Shown here: in pieces, positions 1-6,334 of the stretch | Layout of the letters: each line of letters opens with the position of its first letter | How positions within the stretch are numbered: position 1 is the first letter of the stretch | Assembly (NCBI GenBank): GCA_045540115.1 | Contig: JAZQGR010000049.1 | Span: forward strand, 1 to 10,302 | Source: Colimorpha_A sp045540115 | GTDB lineage: Bacteria > Bacillota > Clostridia > Oscillospirales > CAG-272 | Direction of reading: 5' to 3' | Length of the DNA: 10,302 nt | Made by a program: the position numbers and the translations under genes | The notes under the pieces: model-generated | The model's input: only the letters and a program-made list of their open reading frames with translations | Told to the model about the DNA's origin: nothing | Database searches by the model: none

Positions 1-35
1 GAGTAGTTCTTAAACTTTTGTCCTTTTCTAGCCAT
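1..35 (-). CDS. Probable IS3-family transposase OrfA, N-terminal fragment (cut by window edge)
   Basis: Only 12 codons are visible, reading MARKGQKFKNYS. This basic start resembles clostridial IS3-family OrfA proteins, which begin this way and continue into a helix-turn-helix domain that binds the element's ends. The ATG at 35-33 is preceded by AGGAGG (minus strand, 49-44) at 8-nt spacing, so the start is convincing even though the frame is short. In this family OrfA is normally joined to a DDE integrase OrfB by -1 frameshifting, which cannot be checked here. The identity is inferred from very few residues, and another small basic protein is possible. Confidence 0.5.
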   Translation of the reverse strand, partial: MARKGQKFKNY

Positions 36-39
36 AACT

Positions 40-77
40 AAAACCTCCTATGGTACTATTATACCATAAGAGGTTTT
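40..77 (-). promoter_or_regulatory. Hairpin holding an extended -10 promoter and the transposase ribosome site
   Basis: Inverted repeat with 16-nt arms (40-55 and 62-77) and a 6-nt loop. The one imperfect position (48/69) is C:A on the plus strand but a G:U pair in minus-strand RNA, so the complete stem forms only in minus-strand RNA. The arm nearer the gene contains the AGGAGG site (49-44). The minus strand reads TGGTATAAT at 66-58, an extended -10 box with no good -35. Initiation there would start near 51, leaving out the far arm and freeing the ribosome site. Transcripts entering from upstream would contain both arms and could hide it. The stem is seen; the regulatory role is inferred. Confidence 0.55.
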
Positions 78-138
78 GTCTTTTTTCTTTTTTGTGAACT
101 AAATGGGGTTCACTTCAAAATACCCCCATTTTGGCAAT

Positions 139-180
139 AAAAAAGCCATAATACCGATATTTTTCGTATCAATATTATGG
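139..180 (-). terminator. Rho-independent terminator of the tRNA-Arg transcript
   Basis: Minus-strand RNA can form a stem between 180-167 and 159-146. It has eight Watson-Crick pairs (CCATAATA with TATTATGG), two G:U pairs, then four more pairs around a 7-nt loop. A run of six U follows (144-139). The two G:U pairs would be C:A mismatches on the plus strand, and the U-tract lies only on the minus side, so it acts for the minus strand. It begins just after the tRNA 3' end. The stem is AT-rich, so it may be leaky. Confidence 0.75.
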
Positions 181-188
181 TTTCTTTA

Positions 189-265
189 TGGCCCGCTCTG
201 CAGGATTCGAACCTGTGACCCTCAGAATCGGAATCTGATACTCTATCCAGCTGAGCTAAGAGCGG
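189..265 (-). tRNA. tRNA-Arg, anticodon CCG
   Basis: A 77-nt cloverleaf on the minus strand. The 7-bp acceptor stem is CCGCTCT with AGAGCGG. T8 and A9 are present. The D stem is GCTC/GAGT, and the anticodon stem is TCAGA/TCTGA around loop TTCCGAT. This places anticodon CCG at 231-229 with U33 and A37. The variable loop has 5 nt, and the T loop TTCGAAT is canonical. G73 is followed by an encoded CCA (191-189). The anticodon reads the arginine codon CGG. Two oddities are visible: the first pair is C1:G72, with an additional C at 266 opposite G73, and the base of the T stem is an A49/C65 mismatch. It has its own promoter and terminator. Confidence 0.96.
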
Positions 266-289
266 GTATTACTATTATTAACGCCCATA

Positions 290-318
290 ATTATATCACA
301 TCTTTGCGTCAAAGTAAA
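290..318 (-). promoter_or_regulatory. Promoter of tRNA-Arg
   Basis: On the minus strand TATAAT lies at 295-290 with an upstream TGA, giving an extended -10 (TGATATAAT). A TTTACT -35-like box lies at 318-313, with 17-nt spacing. The predicted start near 283 leaves a leader of about 18 nt before the mature tRNA end at 265. It is divergent from the promoter at 346-374. Confidence 0.7.
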
Positions 319-345
319 GAATATTTTATTTTTTTATAAAAAACC

Positions 346-374
346 TTTTCAAACTCCTCGATATATGTTATAAT
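346..374 (+). promoter_or_regulatory. Promoter of the tsaE operon
   Basis: TATAAT at 369-374 is preceded by TGT, giving an extended -10 (TGTTATAAT). TTTTCA at 346-351 is a partial -35 at 17-nt spacing. Predicted initiation is near 381, giving a leader of about 26 nt. That is too short for a riboswitch. Confidence 0.7.
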
Positions 375-391
375 ATAAGGTAATTATCGAC

Positions 392-398
392 AAGGAGG
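392..398 (+). promoter_or_regulatory. Ribosome binding site fixing a TTG start for tsaE
   Basis: AAGGAGG at 392-398 stands 8 nt before TTG at 407-409. No in-frame ATG or GTG lies at a comparable distance, and the protein begins its conserved region soon afterwards, so TTG is the best start. Confidence 0.8.
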
Positions 399-406
399 AT
401 GCGGTA

Positions 407-853
407 TTGACATCTTTACCCATAACTGTCGTCACCGCATCGGTGACTGAAACGGAAAACGTCGGACGCGAGCTTGGGCAGTATTTGTTGGATAACGGCA
501 AGACCGACGCGTTTATCGCTATGTACGGCGATCTCGGGGCAGGGAAAACTGCTTTTGTGCGCGGACTTTGCGACGTTATTACCCCGGGCGCGCACGTTTG
601 CTCACCGACCTATACCATTGTCAACGAATACTACGGCGGTGGCAGAACTCTCTGCCACTGCGATATGTACCGAATCGAAAGCGACGACGACCTCTATTCG
701 ATCGGCTTTTACGATTACGAAAACTGCGTGATCGCGGCGGAATGGTGCGAGAAGATACCGTTTGCGCTTCCCGAAAAATATATTAAGCTTACTATCAAAA
801 AGCTTGAAGGTGACTGCCGTGAGATAACTGCGGAGGAGGTAGAAAATATATGA
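407..853 (+). CDS. tsaE: tRNA threonylcarbamoyladenosine biosynthesis ATPase TsaE
   Basis: TsaE is the small P-loop ATPase that works with TsaB and TsaD in the cytoplasm to place threonylcarbamoyl on A37 of ANN-decoding tRNAs (t6A). The 148-residue product has the normal length. Visible motifs are Walker A GDLGAGKT (41-48), followed by the family's SPTYTIVNEY (66-75), DMYR (86-89) and an acidic-Trp pair EW (112-113). The start is TTG, supported by the AAGGAGG site upstream and the lack of an alternative. The last codons overlap tsaB by four bases (ATGA), suggesting translational coupling. TsaE is an old 'YjeE/YdiB' family, and I see no competing assignment. Confidence 0.95.
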   Translation: MTSLPITVVTASVTETENVGRELGQYLLDNGKTDAFIAMYGDLGAGKTAFVRGLCDVITPGAHVCSPTYTIVNEYYGGGRTLCHCDMYRIESDDDLYSIGFYDYENCVIAAEWCEKIPFALPEKYIKLTIKKLEGDCREITAEEVENI

Positions 854-1554
854 AAATACTTGCTCTTGACTCTACCGAAAACACAGCCGCGGTTGCGGTG
901 ACGGACGGCAAGACCCTCATTGGCAGCACGGTCATAAACGCAGGGAAGAGCCATTCCGAGCTGCTTCTGCCCGCTATTGAGTCGCTTATTAAGGCATCGG
1001 GACTGAGTTATTCCGATATTGACCTTTTCGCCTGCTCGTCGGGGCCCGGCTCATTTACGGGAGTCCGAATCGGAGTTTCAACGATAAAGGGACTTGCTTT
1101 CGGCTACGGTAAGCCATGTATCGGTGTTTCTGCAACCGAGGCGCTTGCATATAATTTTATAGATTTTGACGGCATAATATGCCCTGCGATGGACGCGCGC
1201 CGTTCACAGCTTTATAACGCGATCTTCCTTTCGGATAACGGAAGTATCACACGCCTCACCCCTGACAGAACGATCCCTGCCTCCGAGCTTGCGGTCGAGC
1301 TTACGGGCTATGACGGACCGATATATATTAACGGCGGCGGTGAGCACATAATAAGAAAAGCGGCAGAGGGAAACGAAAACGTAATGCCGACAAACGAGAT
1401 CCTAAAGCGTCAGAACGGATATTCAGTCGCCCTTTGCGCTCTTAATATTTACGAGAATGCGGAGAATAAGGACGGCTTTACCGACCTTGCGCTAAAGCCA
1501 ACCTACCTTCGTCCGTCACAGGCGGAAAGAATGAGAAACGGAGAAAAGGAATGA
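850..1554 (+). CDS. tsaB: tRNA threonylcarbamoyladenosine biosynthesis protein TsaB
   Basis: TsaB is the non-catalytic paralogue of TsaD in the ASKHA fold and serves as the dimerisation platform of the t6A37 synthesis complex. The 234 residues are typical in length. The N-terminus MKILALDST is the phosphate-1-like strand of the fold, and the family signature SSGPGSFTGVRIG lies at 63-75. H35, in the segment SHSELLLP, is also family-typical. Start ATG at 850 overlaps the tsaE stop, and an AGGAGGT site lies just upstream inside tsaE. It overlaps rpiB at its 3' end in the same ATGA manner. In many Firmicutes rimI and tsaD follow tsaB. Here rpiB does, and TsaD is not in the window. Confidence 0.95.
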   Translation: MKILALDSTENTAAVAVTDGKTLIGSTVINAGKSHSELLLPAIESLIKASGLSYSDIDLFACSSGPGSFTGVRIGVSTIKGLAFGYGKPCIGVSATEALAYNFIDFDGIICPAMDARRSQLYNAIFLSDNGSITRLTPDRTIPASELAVELTGYDGPIYINGGGEHIIRKAAEGNENVMPTNEILKRQNGYSVALCALNIYENAENKDGFTDLALKPTYLRPSQAERMRNGEKE

Positions 1555-2000
1555 AAACAATAGCAGTCGGATGCGATCACGGAGCTTATGAGCTTAAGGA
1601 TAAGGTCGTAAAGCATTTAAGTGACCTCGGATATAACGTTATCGACAAGGGAACGAACGGTCCCGAATCGGTACACTATCCGATCTATGCGCACGAGGTC
1701 TGTCTCGCTCTTCAAAATAAGGAAGCCGAGCTTGGAATACTTCTTTGCTCGACGGGAATCGGAATGAGTATGGCGGCAAACAAGCATAAGGGAATCCGCG
1801 CCGCACTTTGCGGTGACACGTATTCTGCCCGTCTTACGAGAATGCATAACGACGCAAACGTCCTTTGCATTGGCGCGCTTGTTGTCGGTCAGGCGCTCGC
1901 TATCGACATCGTCGATTCCTTCCTTAACGCTTCCTTCGAGGGTGGTAGACATCAGACGAGAGTCGATATGTTTATGGCGCTTGAGGAAAGCAAAAAATGA
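1551..2000 (+). CDS. rpiB: Ribose-5-phosphate isomerase B
   Basis: A cytoplasmic enzyme interconverting ribose 5-phosphate and ribulose 5-phosphate in the non-oxidative pentose phosphate pathway. The 149 residues match the RpiB/LacAB family. Visible features are GCDHGAYELK (7-16) with the substrate-binding D9-H10, the segment LCSTGIGMSMAANK (65-78) with the proton-transferring Cys66 and phosphate-binding loop, and RMHNDANVL (97-105) with the ring-opening His99. The active cysteine is present, unlike in LacA subunits, which supports RpiB. Allose-6-phosphate isomerase activity, known in some family members, cannot be excluded. ATG at 1551 overlaps the tsaB stop and is preceded by GGAGAAAAGGA. 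The 3' end overlaps the next gene by ATGA. Confidence 0.92.
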   Translation: MKTIAVGCDHGAYELKDKVVKHLSDLGYNVIDKGTNGPESVHYPIYAHEVCLALQNKEAELGILLCSTGIGMSMAANKHKGIRAALCGDTYSARLTRMHNDANVLCIGALVVGQALAIDIVDSFLNASFEGGRHQTRVDMFMALEESKK

Positions 2001-2926
2001 AGGATTATCTGAACGAGATAAACGAAAATTTTCCGATAAGACGTACCGAGGAGCAGAAAAAGGGCTTGTTCGAATACGTCAAAAGTGAAGCGGAGAGCGT
2101 AGGTCTTAACGCTCGGATAGAGCAGCTTGAGAAGAAGCATAACAATATCGTTATTGGCGATATTGAGAACGCAAGCGTAGTTTATACTGCGCATTACGAT
2201 ACTCCTGCACGTTCGCTTTTGCCTAATCTTATGATGCCGCGAAATCCCGGACTTGCTTATGCTTATGCATTCGGTATTCCGCTCGTGATCGCCTTTGCTT
2301 CGCTCGGCGTTGCCTATACGCTTCAGGCGGCATTCAGCTTGCCTTATCCTGCGTTTGCGGCAATTTACCTCGCGCTCTATTTCGGAATATTCTTCGGAAT
2401 TATGCGCCGAGGAGCGAATAAAACGAATAAGAACGACAATACCTCGGGTGTTGCGACCGTGCTTTCGATAATGGCGAAGAACCCGCAAAACGTGGCGTAC
2501 ATTCTTTTCGATAACGAAGAAAAGGGGCTTCTCGGCTCAAAGGCGCTTCTTAAGTCGAATAAAGAACTCTGGGAAGATAAGCCGCTTATAAATTTTGATT
2601 GCGTCGGACTTGGCGATAATATCGTTATCGTCGCGATGGAAAAAGCTGAAAAGCATCCAGTGTTTAGGAAAATTGCTGATATCGTAAAGAGTGATGGCGA
2701 GTATAGCGTCGGTATTTATCCGAAAAAGGGAAGCGTGGGAAATACGGACAGTAAAAATTTCCCCTGCGGATTTTCCGTTTTGGCTTGCAAAAAAAGCAAA
2801 AAGGGTGTATTATATACTCCGTACATACATACGAAGCTTGATACGGTCGCGTCGAGTGAAAATATATACTTCCTTGCCGATGCTTTTTCAAAGCTTCCCG
2901 CATTCGTTTGTGAGGAGACGGTATGA
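1997..2926 (+). CDS. M28-family metallopeptidase-like protein with an inserted transmembrane hairpin
   Basis: The 309-residue protein carries the co-catalytic zinc set expected of M28 aminopeptidase-like enzymes: AHYD (H66, D68), NDNTSG (D147), DNEEKGLLGS (E174-E175), NFDCVG (D201), a TDSKNF segment (D251) and IHTKLDT (H278). It is therefore probably an active aminopeptidase or related amidohydrolase. Its substrate is unknown. Between the first His motif and the bridging Asp there are 79 residues, much longer than usual for the family. This stretch holds two hydrophobic segments, about 86-110 and 115-136, followed by a basic stretch (MRRGANKTNKN). There is no signal peptide, so a cytoplasm-facing catalytic domain tethered by a membrane hairpin is the likely topology (inferred). 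The gene overlaps both neighbours by ATGA, and GAGGAAAG precedes the start. Confidence 0.82.
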   Translation: MKDYLNEINENFPIRRTEEQKKGLFEYVKSEAESVGLNARIEQLEKKHNNIVIGDIENASVVYTAHYDTPARSLLPNLMMPRNPGLAYAYAFGIPLVIAFASLGVAYTLQAAFSLPYPAFAAIYLALYFGIFFGIMRRGANKTNKNDNTSGVATVLSIMAKNPQNVAYILFDNEEKGLLGSKALLKSNKELWEDKPLINFDCVGLGDNIVIVAMEKAEKHPVFRKIADIVKSDGEYSVGIYPKKGSVGNTDSKNFPCGFSVLACKKSKKGVLYTPYIHTKLDTVASSENIYFLADAFSKLPAFVCEETV

Positions 2927-3507
2927 AGAAGCAGATCTGGAAAGGAACAGTGCTGACTGCGCCTGTACCGCCCGTAATGGTTTCATGCGGTGATATGGAA
3001 AACTCGAATATCGTAACCGTCGCCTGGACGGGAACGGTCAACACAAAACCGCCGATGACGTACATTTCTTTGCGCACGAGCCGTCATTCTTACGGCATTA
3101 TAAAGGAAAAGGGCGAGTTCGTTATCAATCTTACGCCGACGTCCCTTATAAAAAAGGCGGATTACTGCGGTATTTACACAGGCAAAAAGGTCAATAAATT
3201 TGAAAAATGCGGCTTCACGAAGGCGGAAGCGACAGAGGTCTCGGCGCCGCTTATCGACGAGTGTCCGATCAATCTTGAATGTAAGGTCAAGGACATAATT
3301 CCACTCGGAACCCACGATATGTTTTTAGCCGAGATAGTAGCGGTCCACGTTGACGAAGCGCTTGTCGACGGAGAGGGAAAGCTTCACCTCGAAAAGGCGG
3401 ATCTTACCGCGTATGCCCACGGCGATTATTATTCGCTCGGCAAAAAGCTTGCGCCGTTTGGAATAAGTGTTAAAAATAAGAAAAAACATCCACATAACAA
3501 AAAGTAG
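2923..3507 (+). CDS. Flavin reductase-like FMN-binding split-barrel protein
   Basis: The 194-residue product fits the flavin reductase-like (DIM6/NTAB, split-barrel) family. These proteins bind FMN and, in various members, reduce flavin with NAD(P)H or serve as flavin carriers. Supporting segments are NIVTVAWTGTVNTKPPM (29-45), the RHSYGII stretch (54-60) that resembles the FMN-phosphate region, PINLECKV (115-122), HDMFLAEI (131-138) and AHGDYYSLGKKLAPFG (165-180). The C-terminus ends in a Lys/His-rich tail (KNKKKHPHNKK) of unknown use. The start at 2923 overlaps the peptidase stop by ATGA, with GAGGAG upstream. The electron donor and physiological partner cannot be told from sequence, and no obvious flavin-dependent neighbour is present. 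Confidence 0.85.
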   Translation: MKKQIWKGTVLTAPVPPVMVSCGDMENSNIVTVAWTGTVNTKPPMTYISLRTSRHSYGIIKEKGEFVINLTPTSLIKKADYCGIYTGKKVNKFEKCGFTKAEATEVSAPLIDECPINLECKVKDIIPLGTHDMFLAEIVAVHVDEALVDGEGKLHLEKADLTAYAHGDYYSLGKKLAPFGISVKNKKKHPHNKK

Positions 3508-3554
3508 ATACCAATACAGATAAACAACTATTCTATCGGTAAGGAGGAAAGACG

Positions 3555-4910
3555 ATGAATTACTCTGAAATTACGCCATATATAAGAGAGCTTGCAACAC
3601 TTTCTGATATGAATAATCATATTGTTCCCGAAATGTATGCACAGTACGACGTGAAACGCGGTCTGCGCGATATAAACGGAAACGGTGTCGTCGCAGGTCT
3701 TACCGAGGTGTCGCGTATCAAGGCGAAGGACAAGGACGCTGACGGTAATGAGATCCCCTGCGAGGGTCAGCTGTATTACAGAGGAATCAACGTGCGAAAT
3801 ATCGTTAAGGGCTTTCTTGACGACGACCGCCCCGGATTTGAAGAAACGGTTTATCTTCTTCTGTTCTCTAAGTTGCCTAATAAAGAAGAGCTTGTACGCT
3901 TTTGCAATCAGCTTTCGGCATACCGTTCATTGCCCCCGTCATTCGTTCGGGATATGATCCTGAAAGCGCCGGGCAAGGACATGATGAATATTTTGTCCAG
4001 AAGCGTTTTGGCTCTGTATGCTTACGACGAAAATCCGGACGATATATCGACGGCGAATGTTCTGCGCCAATGTCTGCAGCTCATAGCTGAATTTCCGCTT
4101 CTTTCGGTATACAGCTATCATTCGTTTCAACATTATCACAATAACAACAGCTTGTTCATTCACTATCCGAAAAAGGAACTTAACACGGCTGAAAACCTTC
4201 TGTATATACTCCGTGAGGACGGAAAGTATACGCCTCTTGAAGCGAAGCTGCTCGATCTTGCGCTCGTTCTTCACGCGGAGCACGGTGGCGGCAACAATTC
4301 CACTTTCACCACACACGTTGTGACGTCGTCGGGAACGGATACATATTCCGCTATATCTGCGGCGCTCGGTTCACTGAAAGGTCCCCGACACGGCGGTGCG
4401 AATATCAAGGTAATGCGGATGTTCGACGATATGAAGGCGACGGTCAACACGAAGGATAAGGCGGCGGTCAAGGATCACCTTGTCAAGCTTCTTGACAAGC
4501 AGGCGTTTGATAAGGCAGGTCTTATATACGGTATGGGACACGCAGTATATTCGCTGTCTGACCCGAGAGCGGATATACTCCGCACCTACGCAAGGAAGCT
4601 CTCCGAAGAAAAAGGAATGCAGGAGGAATTTGAGCTTTACGAGACGGTCGAGATGCTTGCGCCCGAGATAATCGCTGAAAAGCGTAAAATGTATAAGGGA
4701 GTCAGCGCAAACGTAGACTTTTATTCGGGTATGGTATATAAGATGCTCGGGCTTCCTTATGAGCTTTTTACCCCCATCTTCGCGGTTGCGAGAATTGCGG
4801 GCTGGAGCGCTCACCGAATGGAAGAAATCCAAAACGCGGGCAAGATCATACGCCCTGCATACACGAGCGTAAAGCAGGAAAACGAATACGTAGCTTTATC
4901 AAAAAGATAA
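3555..4910 (+). CDS. gltA: Citrate synthase
   Basis: Condenses oxaloacetate and acetyl-CoA to citrate in the cytoplasm, the entry to the (often partial) TCA cycle and to 2-oxoglutarate and glutamate synthesis. The 451 residues contain the three catalytic positions in family context: His279 in GPRHGGAN (277-283), His329 in YGMGHAVYSLSDPRA (325-339) and Asp388 in NVDFYSGMVYKMLG (386-399). LHAEHGGGNNSTFTTHV (239-255) is also typical. An acidic/basic insertion around 56-70 and the length above about 430 suggest the longer clostridial form. A 2-methylcitrate synthase role is possible but has no prp neighbours to support it. AAGGAGG (3541-3547) precedes the ATG at 7-nt spacing. A 47-nt gap separates it from the flavin reductase-like gene, with no clear promoter in that gap, so it is probably co-transcribed. 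Aconitase and isocitrate dehydrogenase are not in the window. Confidence 0.93.
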   Translation: MNYSEITPYIRELATLSDMNNHIVPEMYAQYDVKRGLRDINGNGVVAGLTEVSRIKAKDKDADGNEIPCEGQLYYRGINVRNIVKGFLDDDRPGFEETVYLLLFSKLPNKEELVRFCNQLSAYRSLPPSFVRDMILKAPGKDMMNILSRSVLALYAYDENPDDISTANVLRQCLQLIAEFPLLSVYSYHSFQHYHNNNSLFIHYPKKELNTAENLLYILREDGKYTPLEAKLLDLALVLHAEHGGGNNSTFTTHVVTSSGTDTYSAISAALGSLKGPRHGGANIKVMRMFDDMKATVNTKDKAAVKDHLVKLLDKQAFDKAGLIYGMGHAVYSLSDPRADILRTYARKLSEEKGMQEEFELYETVEMLAPEIIAEKRKMYKGVSANVDFYSGMVYKMLGLPYELFTPIFAVARIAGWSAHRMEEIQNAGKIIRPAYTSVKQENEYVALSKR

Positions 4911-4935
4911 GAAACAATATAAAGGAAATATCATC

Positions 4936-6330
4936 ATGAAAAGAACAACTATTAAAGAACTATATGCAAGCCCCGAAAGCTTTGCTGATACGAAGATAAC
5001 CGTTTGCGGTTGGTGCCGTTCGATAAGAGCGAGCAACGTATTCGGCTTTATCGATCTTAACGACGGAAGCACGCTCCCTTGCCTTCAGGTAGTATTTGAA
5101 GCTGAGAAGCTTGAGAACTACGCAGAGGTTGCGAAGCAGAACGTAGGCGCGTCCTTCTCGATCACGGGTACGCTTGTTCTCACTCCCGAGGCAAAGCAGC
5201 CCTTCGAGCTTAAGGCAGAGGATATTGAGGTAACCGGTACGTCTACTCCCGATTATCCGCTTCAGAAGAAGCGTCATTCCGACGAGTTCCTCCGTACTAT
5301 CGCGCATCTACGTCCGAGAACGAATAAGTATGAGGCAGTATTCCGCGTTCGTTCGGTTGCTGCTTATGCGATACACAAGTTCTTTCAGGAGAGAAACTTC
5401 GTTTACGTTAACACTCCGATAATCACGGGAAGCGACTGCGAGGGCGCAGGCGAAATGTTCCGCGTTACCACACTTGATCTTGACAATCTTCCCAAGACCG
5501 AGGACGGACAGGTAGATTTCTCGCAGGACTTCTTCGGTAAGAGCACGAACCTTACGGTTTCCGGTCAGCTTAACGTAGAGACATACGCTATGGCATTCGC
5601 TAACGTATATACCTTCGGCCCGACCTTCCGCGCAGAGAAGTCGAATACTCCCCGTCACGCGGCTGAGTTCTGGATGATGGAGCCTGAAATGGCGTTCGCT
5701 GATCTTAACGACGATATGGAAGTCATTGAGAGTATGCTCAAACACGTAGTTTCGTACGTTATGGAGCAGTGTCCTTACGAGCTTGAGCTTTTCAATAAGT
5801 TTATTGATACAACACTTCTTACCCGTCTTAACAACATCGTTAATTCCGACTTCGTCCGTCTTCCTTACACCGAGGCAGTCAAGCTCGTTAAGGAAAGCGG
5901 CGTTAAGTTCGATTATCCGCTTGACTGGGGTATGGACCTCCAGACCGAGCACGAGAGATACCTTACCGAGCAGGTATTCGGTAAGCCGGTATTCGTTACC
6001 GATTGGCCTCGTGACATCAAGGCGTTCTATATGCGCGTAAACGACGACGGAAAGACCGTCGCGGCTGTTGACCTCCTTGTTCCCGGTGTCGGTGAGCTTG
6101 TCGGCGGTTCTCAGAGAGAGGAGCGTCTCGACGTGCTTCTTGAGAGCATCGACAAGTTCGGTCTTAAGCCCGAGGATTACAGCTGGTACGTTGACCTTCG
6201 CCGTTACGGCGGTGCTAAGCACGCCGGCTTCGGTCTCGGCTTCGAGCGTCTTATTATGTACATGACGGGCATCTCGAATATCCGTGACGTTGAGTCCTTC
6301 CCGAGAACTACGGGATCGGCTGAGTTCTAA
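4936..6330 (+). CDS. asnS: Asparaginyl-tRNA synthetase
   Basis: Charges tRNA-Asn with asparagine. The 464-residue protein has the expected layout of a class IIb synthetase: an N-terminal OB-fold anticodon-binding domain (about 20-105, VCGWCRSIRASNVFGFIDLNDGS) and a catalytic domain with motif 2 FRAEKSNTPRHAAEFWMMEPEM (231-252, Arg232) and motif 3 GFGLGFERLIMYMTG (431-445, Arg438). The end FPRTTGSAEF follows the AsnRS pattern, and the sequence lacks the large insertion of bacterial AspRS. AAAGGAAA lies about 9 nt before ATG 4936. The gap to citrate synthase is 25 nt, and a strong terminator follows the stop. It is therefore probably the last gene of the operon that starts with tsaE. Confidence 0.96.
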   Translation: MKRTTIKELYASPESFADTKITVCGWCRSIRASNVFGFIDLNDGSTLPCLQVVFEAEKLENYAEVAKQNVGASFSITGTLVLTPEAKQPFELKAEDIEVTGTSTPDYPLQKKRHSDEFLRTIAHLRPRTNKYEAVFRVRSVAAYAIHKFFQERNFVYVNTPIITGSDCEGAGEMFRVTTLDLDNLPKTEDGQVDFSQDFFGKSTNLTVSGQLNVETYAMAFANVYTFGPTFRAEKSNTPRHAAEFWMMEPEMAFADLNDDMEVIESMLKHVVSYVMEQCPYELELFNKFIDTTLLTRLNNIVNSDFVRLPYTEAVKLVKESGVKFDYPLDWGMDLQTEHERYLTEQVFGKPVFVTDWPRDIKAFYMRVNDDGKTVAAVDLLVPGVGELVGGSQREERLDVLLESIDKFGLKPEDYSWYVDLRRYGGAKHAGFGLGFERLIMYMTGISNIRDVESFPRTTGSAEF

Positions 6331-6334
6331 AAAT

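Larger units (their letters stand above)
1..117 (-). mobile_element. Left end of a probable IS3-family insertion sequence (partial)
   Basis: The element enters from the left edge and reads on the minus strand. Seen: a start codon at 35-33 opens a frame truncated by the window. An AGGAGG site lies 8 nt upstream of it. Further out, the minus strand starts TGAAGTGAACCCC at 117-105, which has the TG-initial form of an IS3-family terminal inverted repeat. A 6-bp palindrome, GTGAAC/GTTCAC, sits at 94-99 and 108-113. The outer boundary at 117 is a guess from this TG end. The other end and any target duplication are outside the window. The family call rests on my recollection of clostridial IS3-family OrfA N-termini and terminal repeats. 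Confidence 0.5.

Noticed and set aside
94..113. GTGAAC/GTTCAC palindrome as an operator
   Set aside because: It coincides with the presumed terminal repeat of the insertion sequence, and no regulator gene is near, so the IS explanation is simpler.
103..339. Plus-strand 78-codon open frame over the tRNA region
   Set aside because: It runs antisense across the tRNA-Arg gene, its terminator and its promoter, has no ribosome site, and its composition is that of non-coding sequence.
1952..2488. Minus-strand open frame opposite the M28 gene
   Set aside because: Low-complexity Arg/Ile/Ser-rich translation with no motif. The plus-strand gene has catalytic residues and coupled overlaps.
3508..3554. 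Possible separate promoter for citrate synthase
   Set aside because: A TATTCT-like box exists, but no acceptable -35 or extended -10 supports it, unlike the other promoters here.
5308..6222. Long minus-strand open frame (304 codons) inside asnS
   Set aside because: It is antisense to a complete AsnRS with all class II motifs. Codon bias of a highly expressed gene often keeps the reverse frame open. No ribosome site or recognisable domain is seen.
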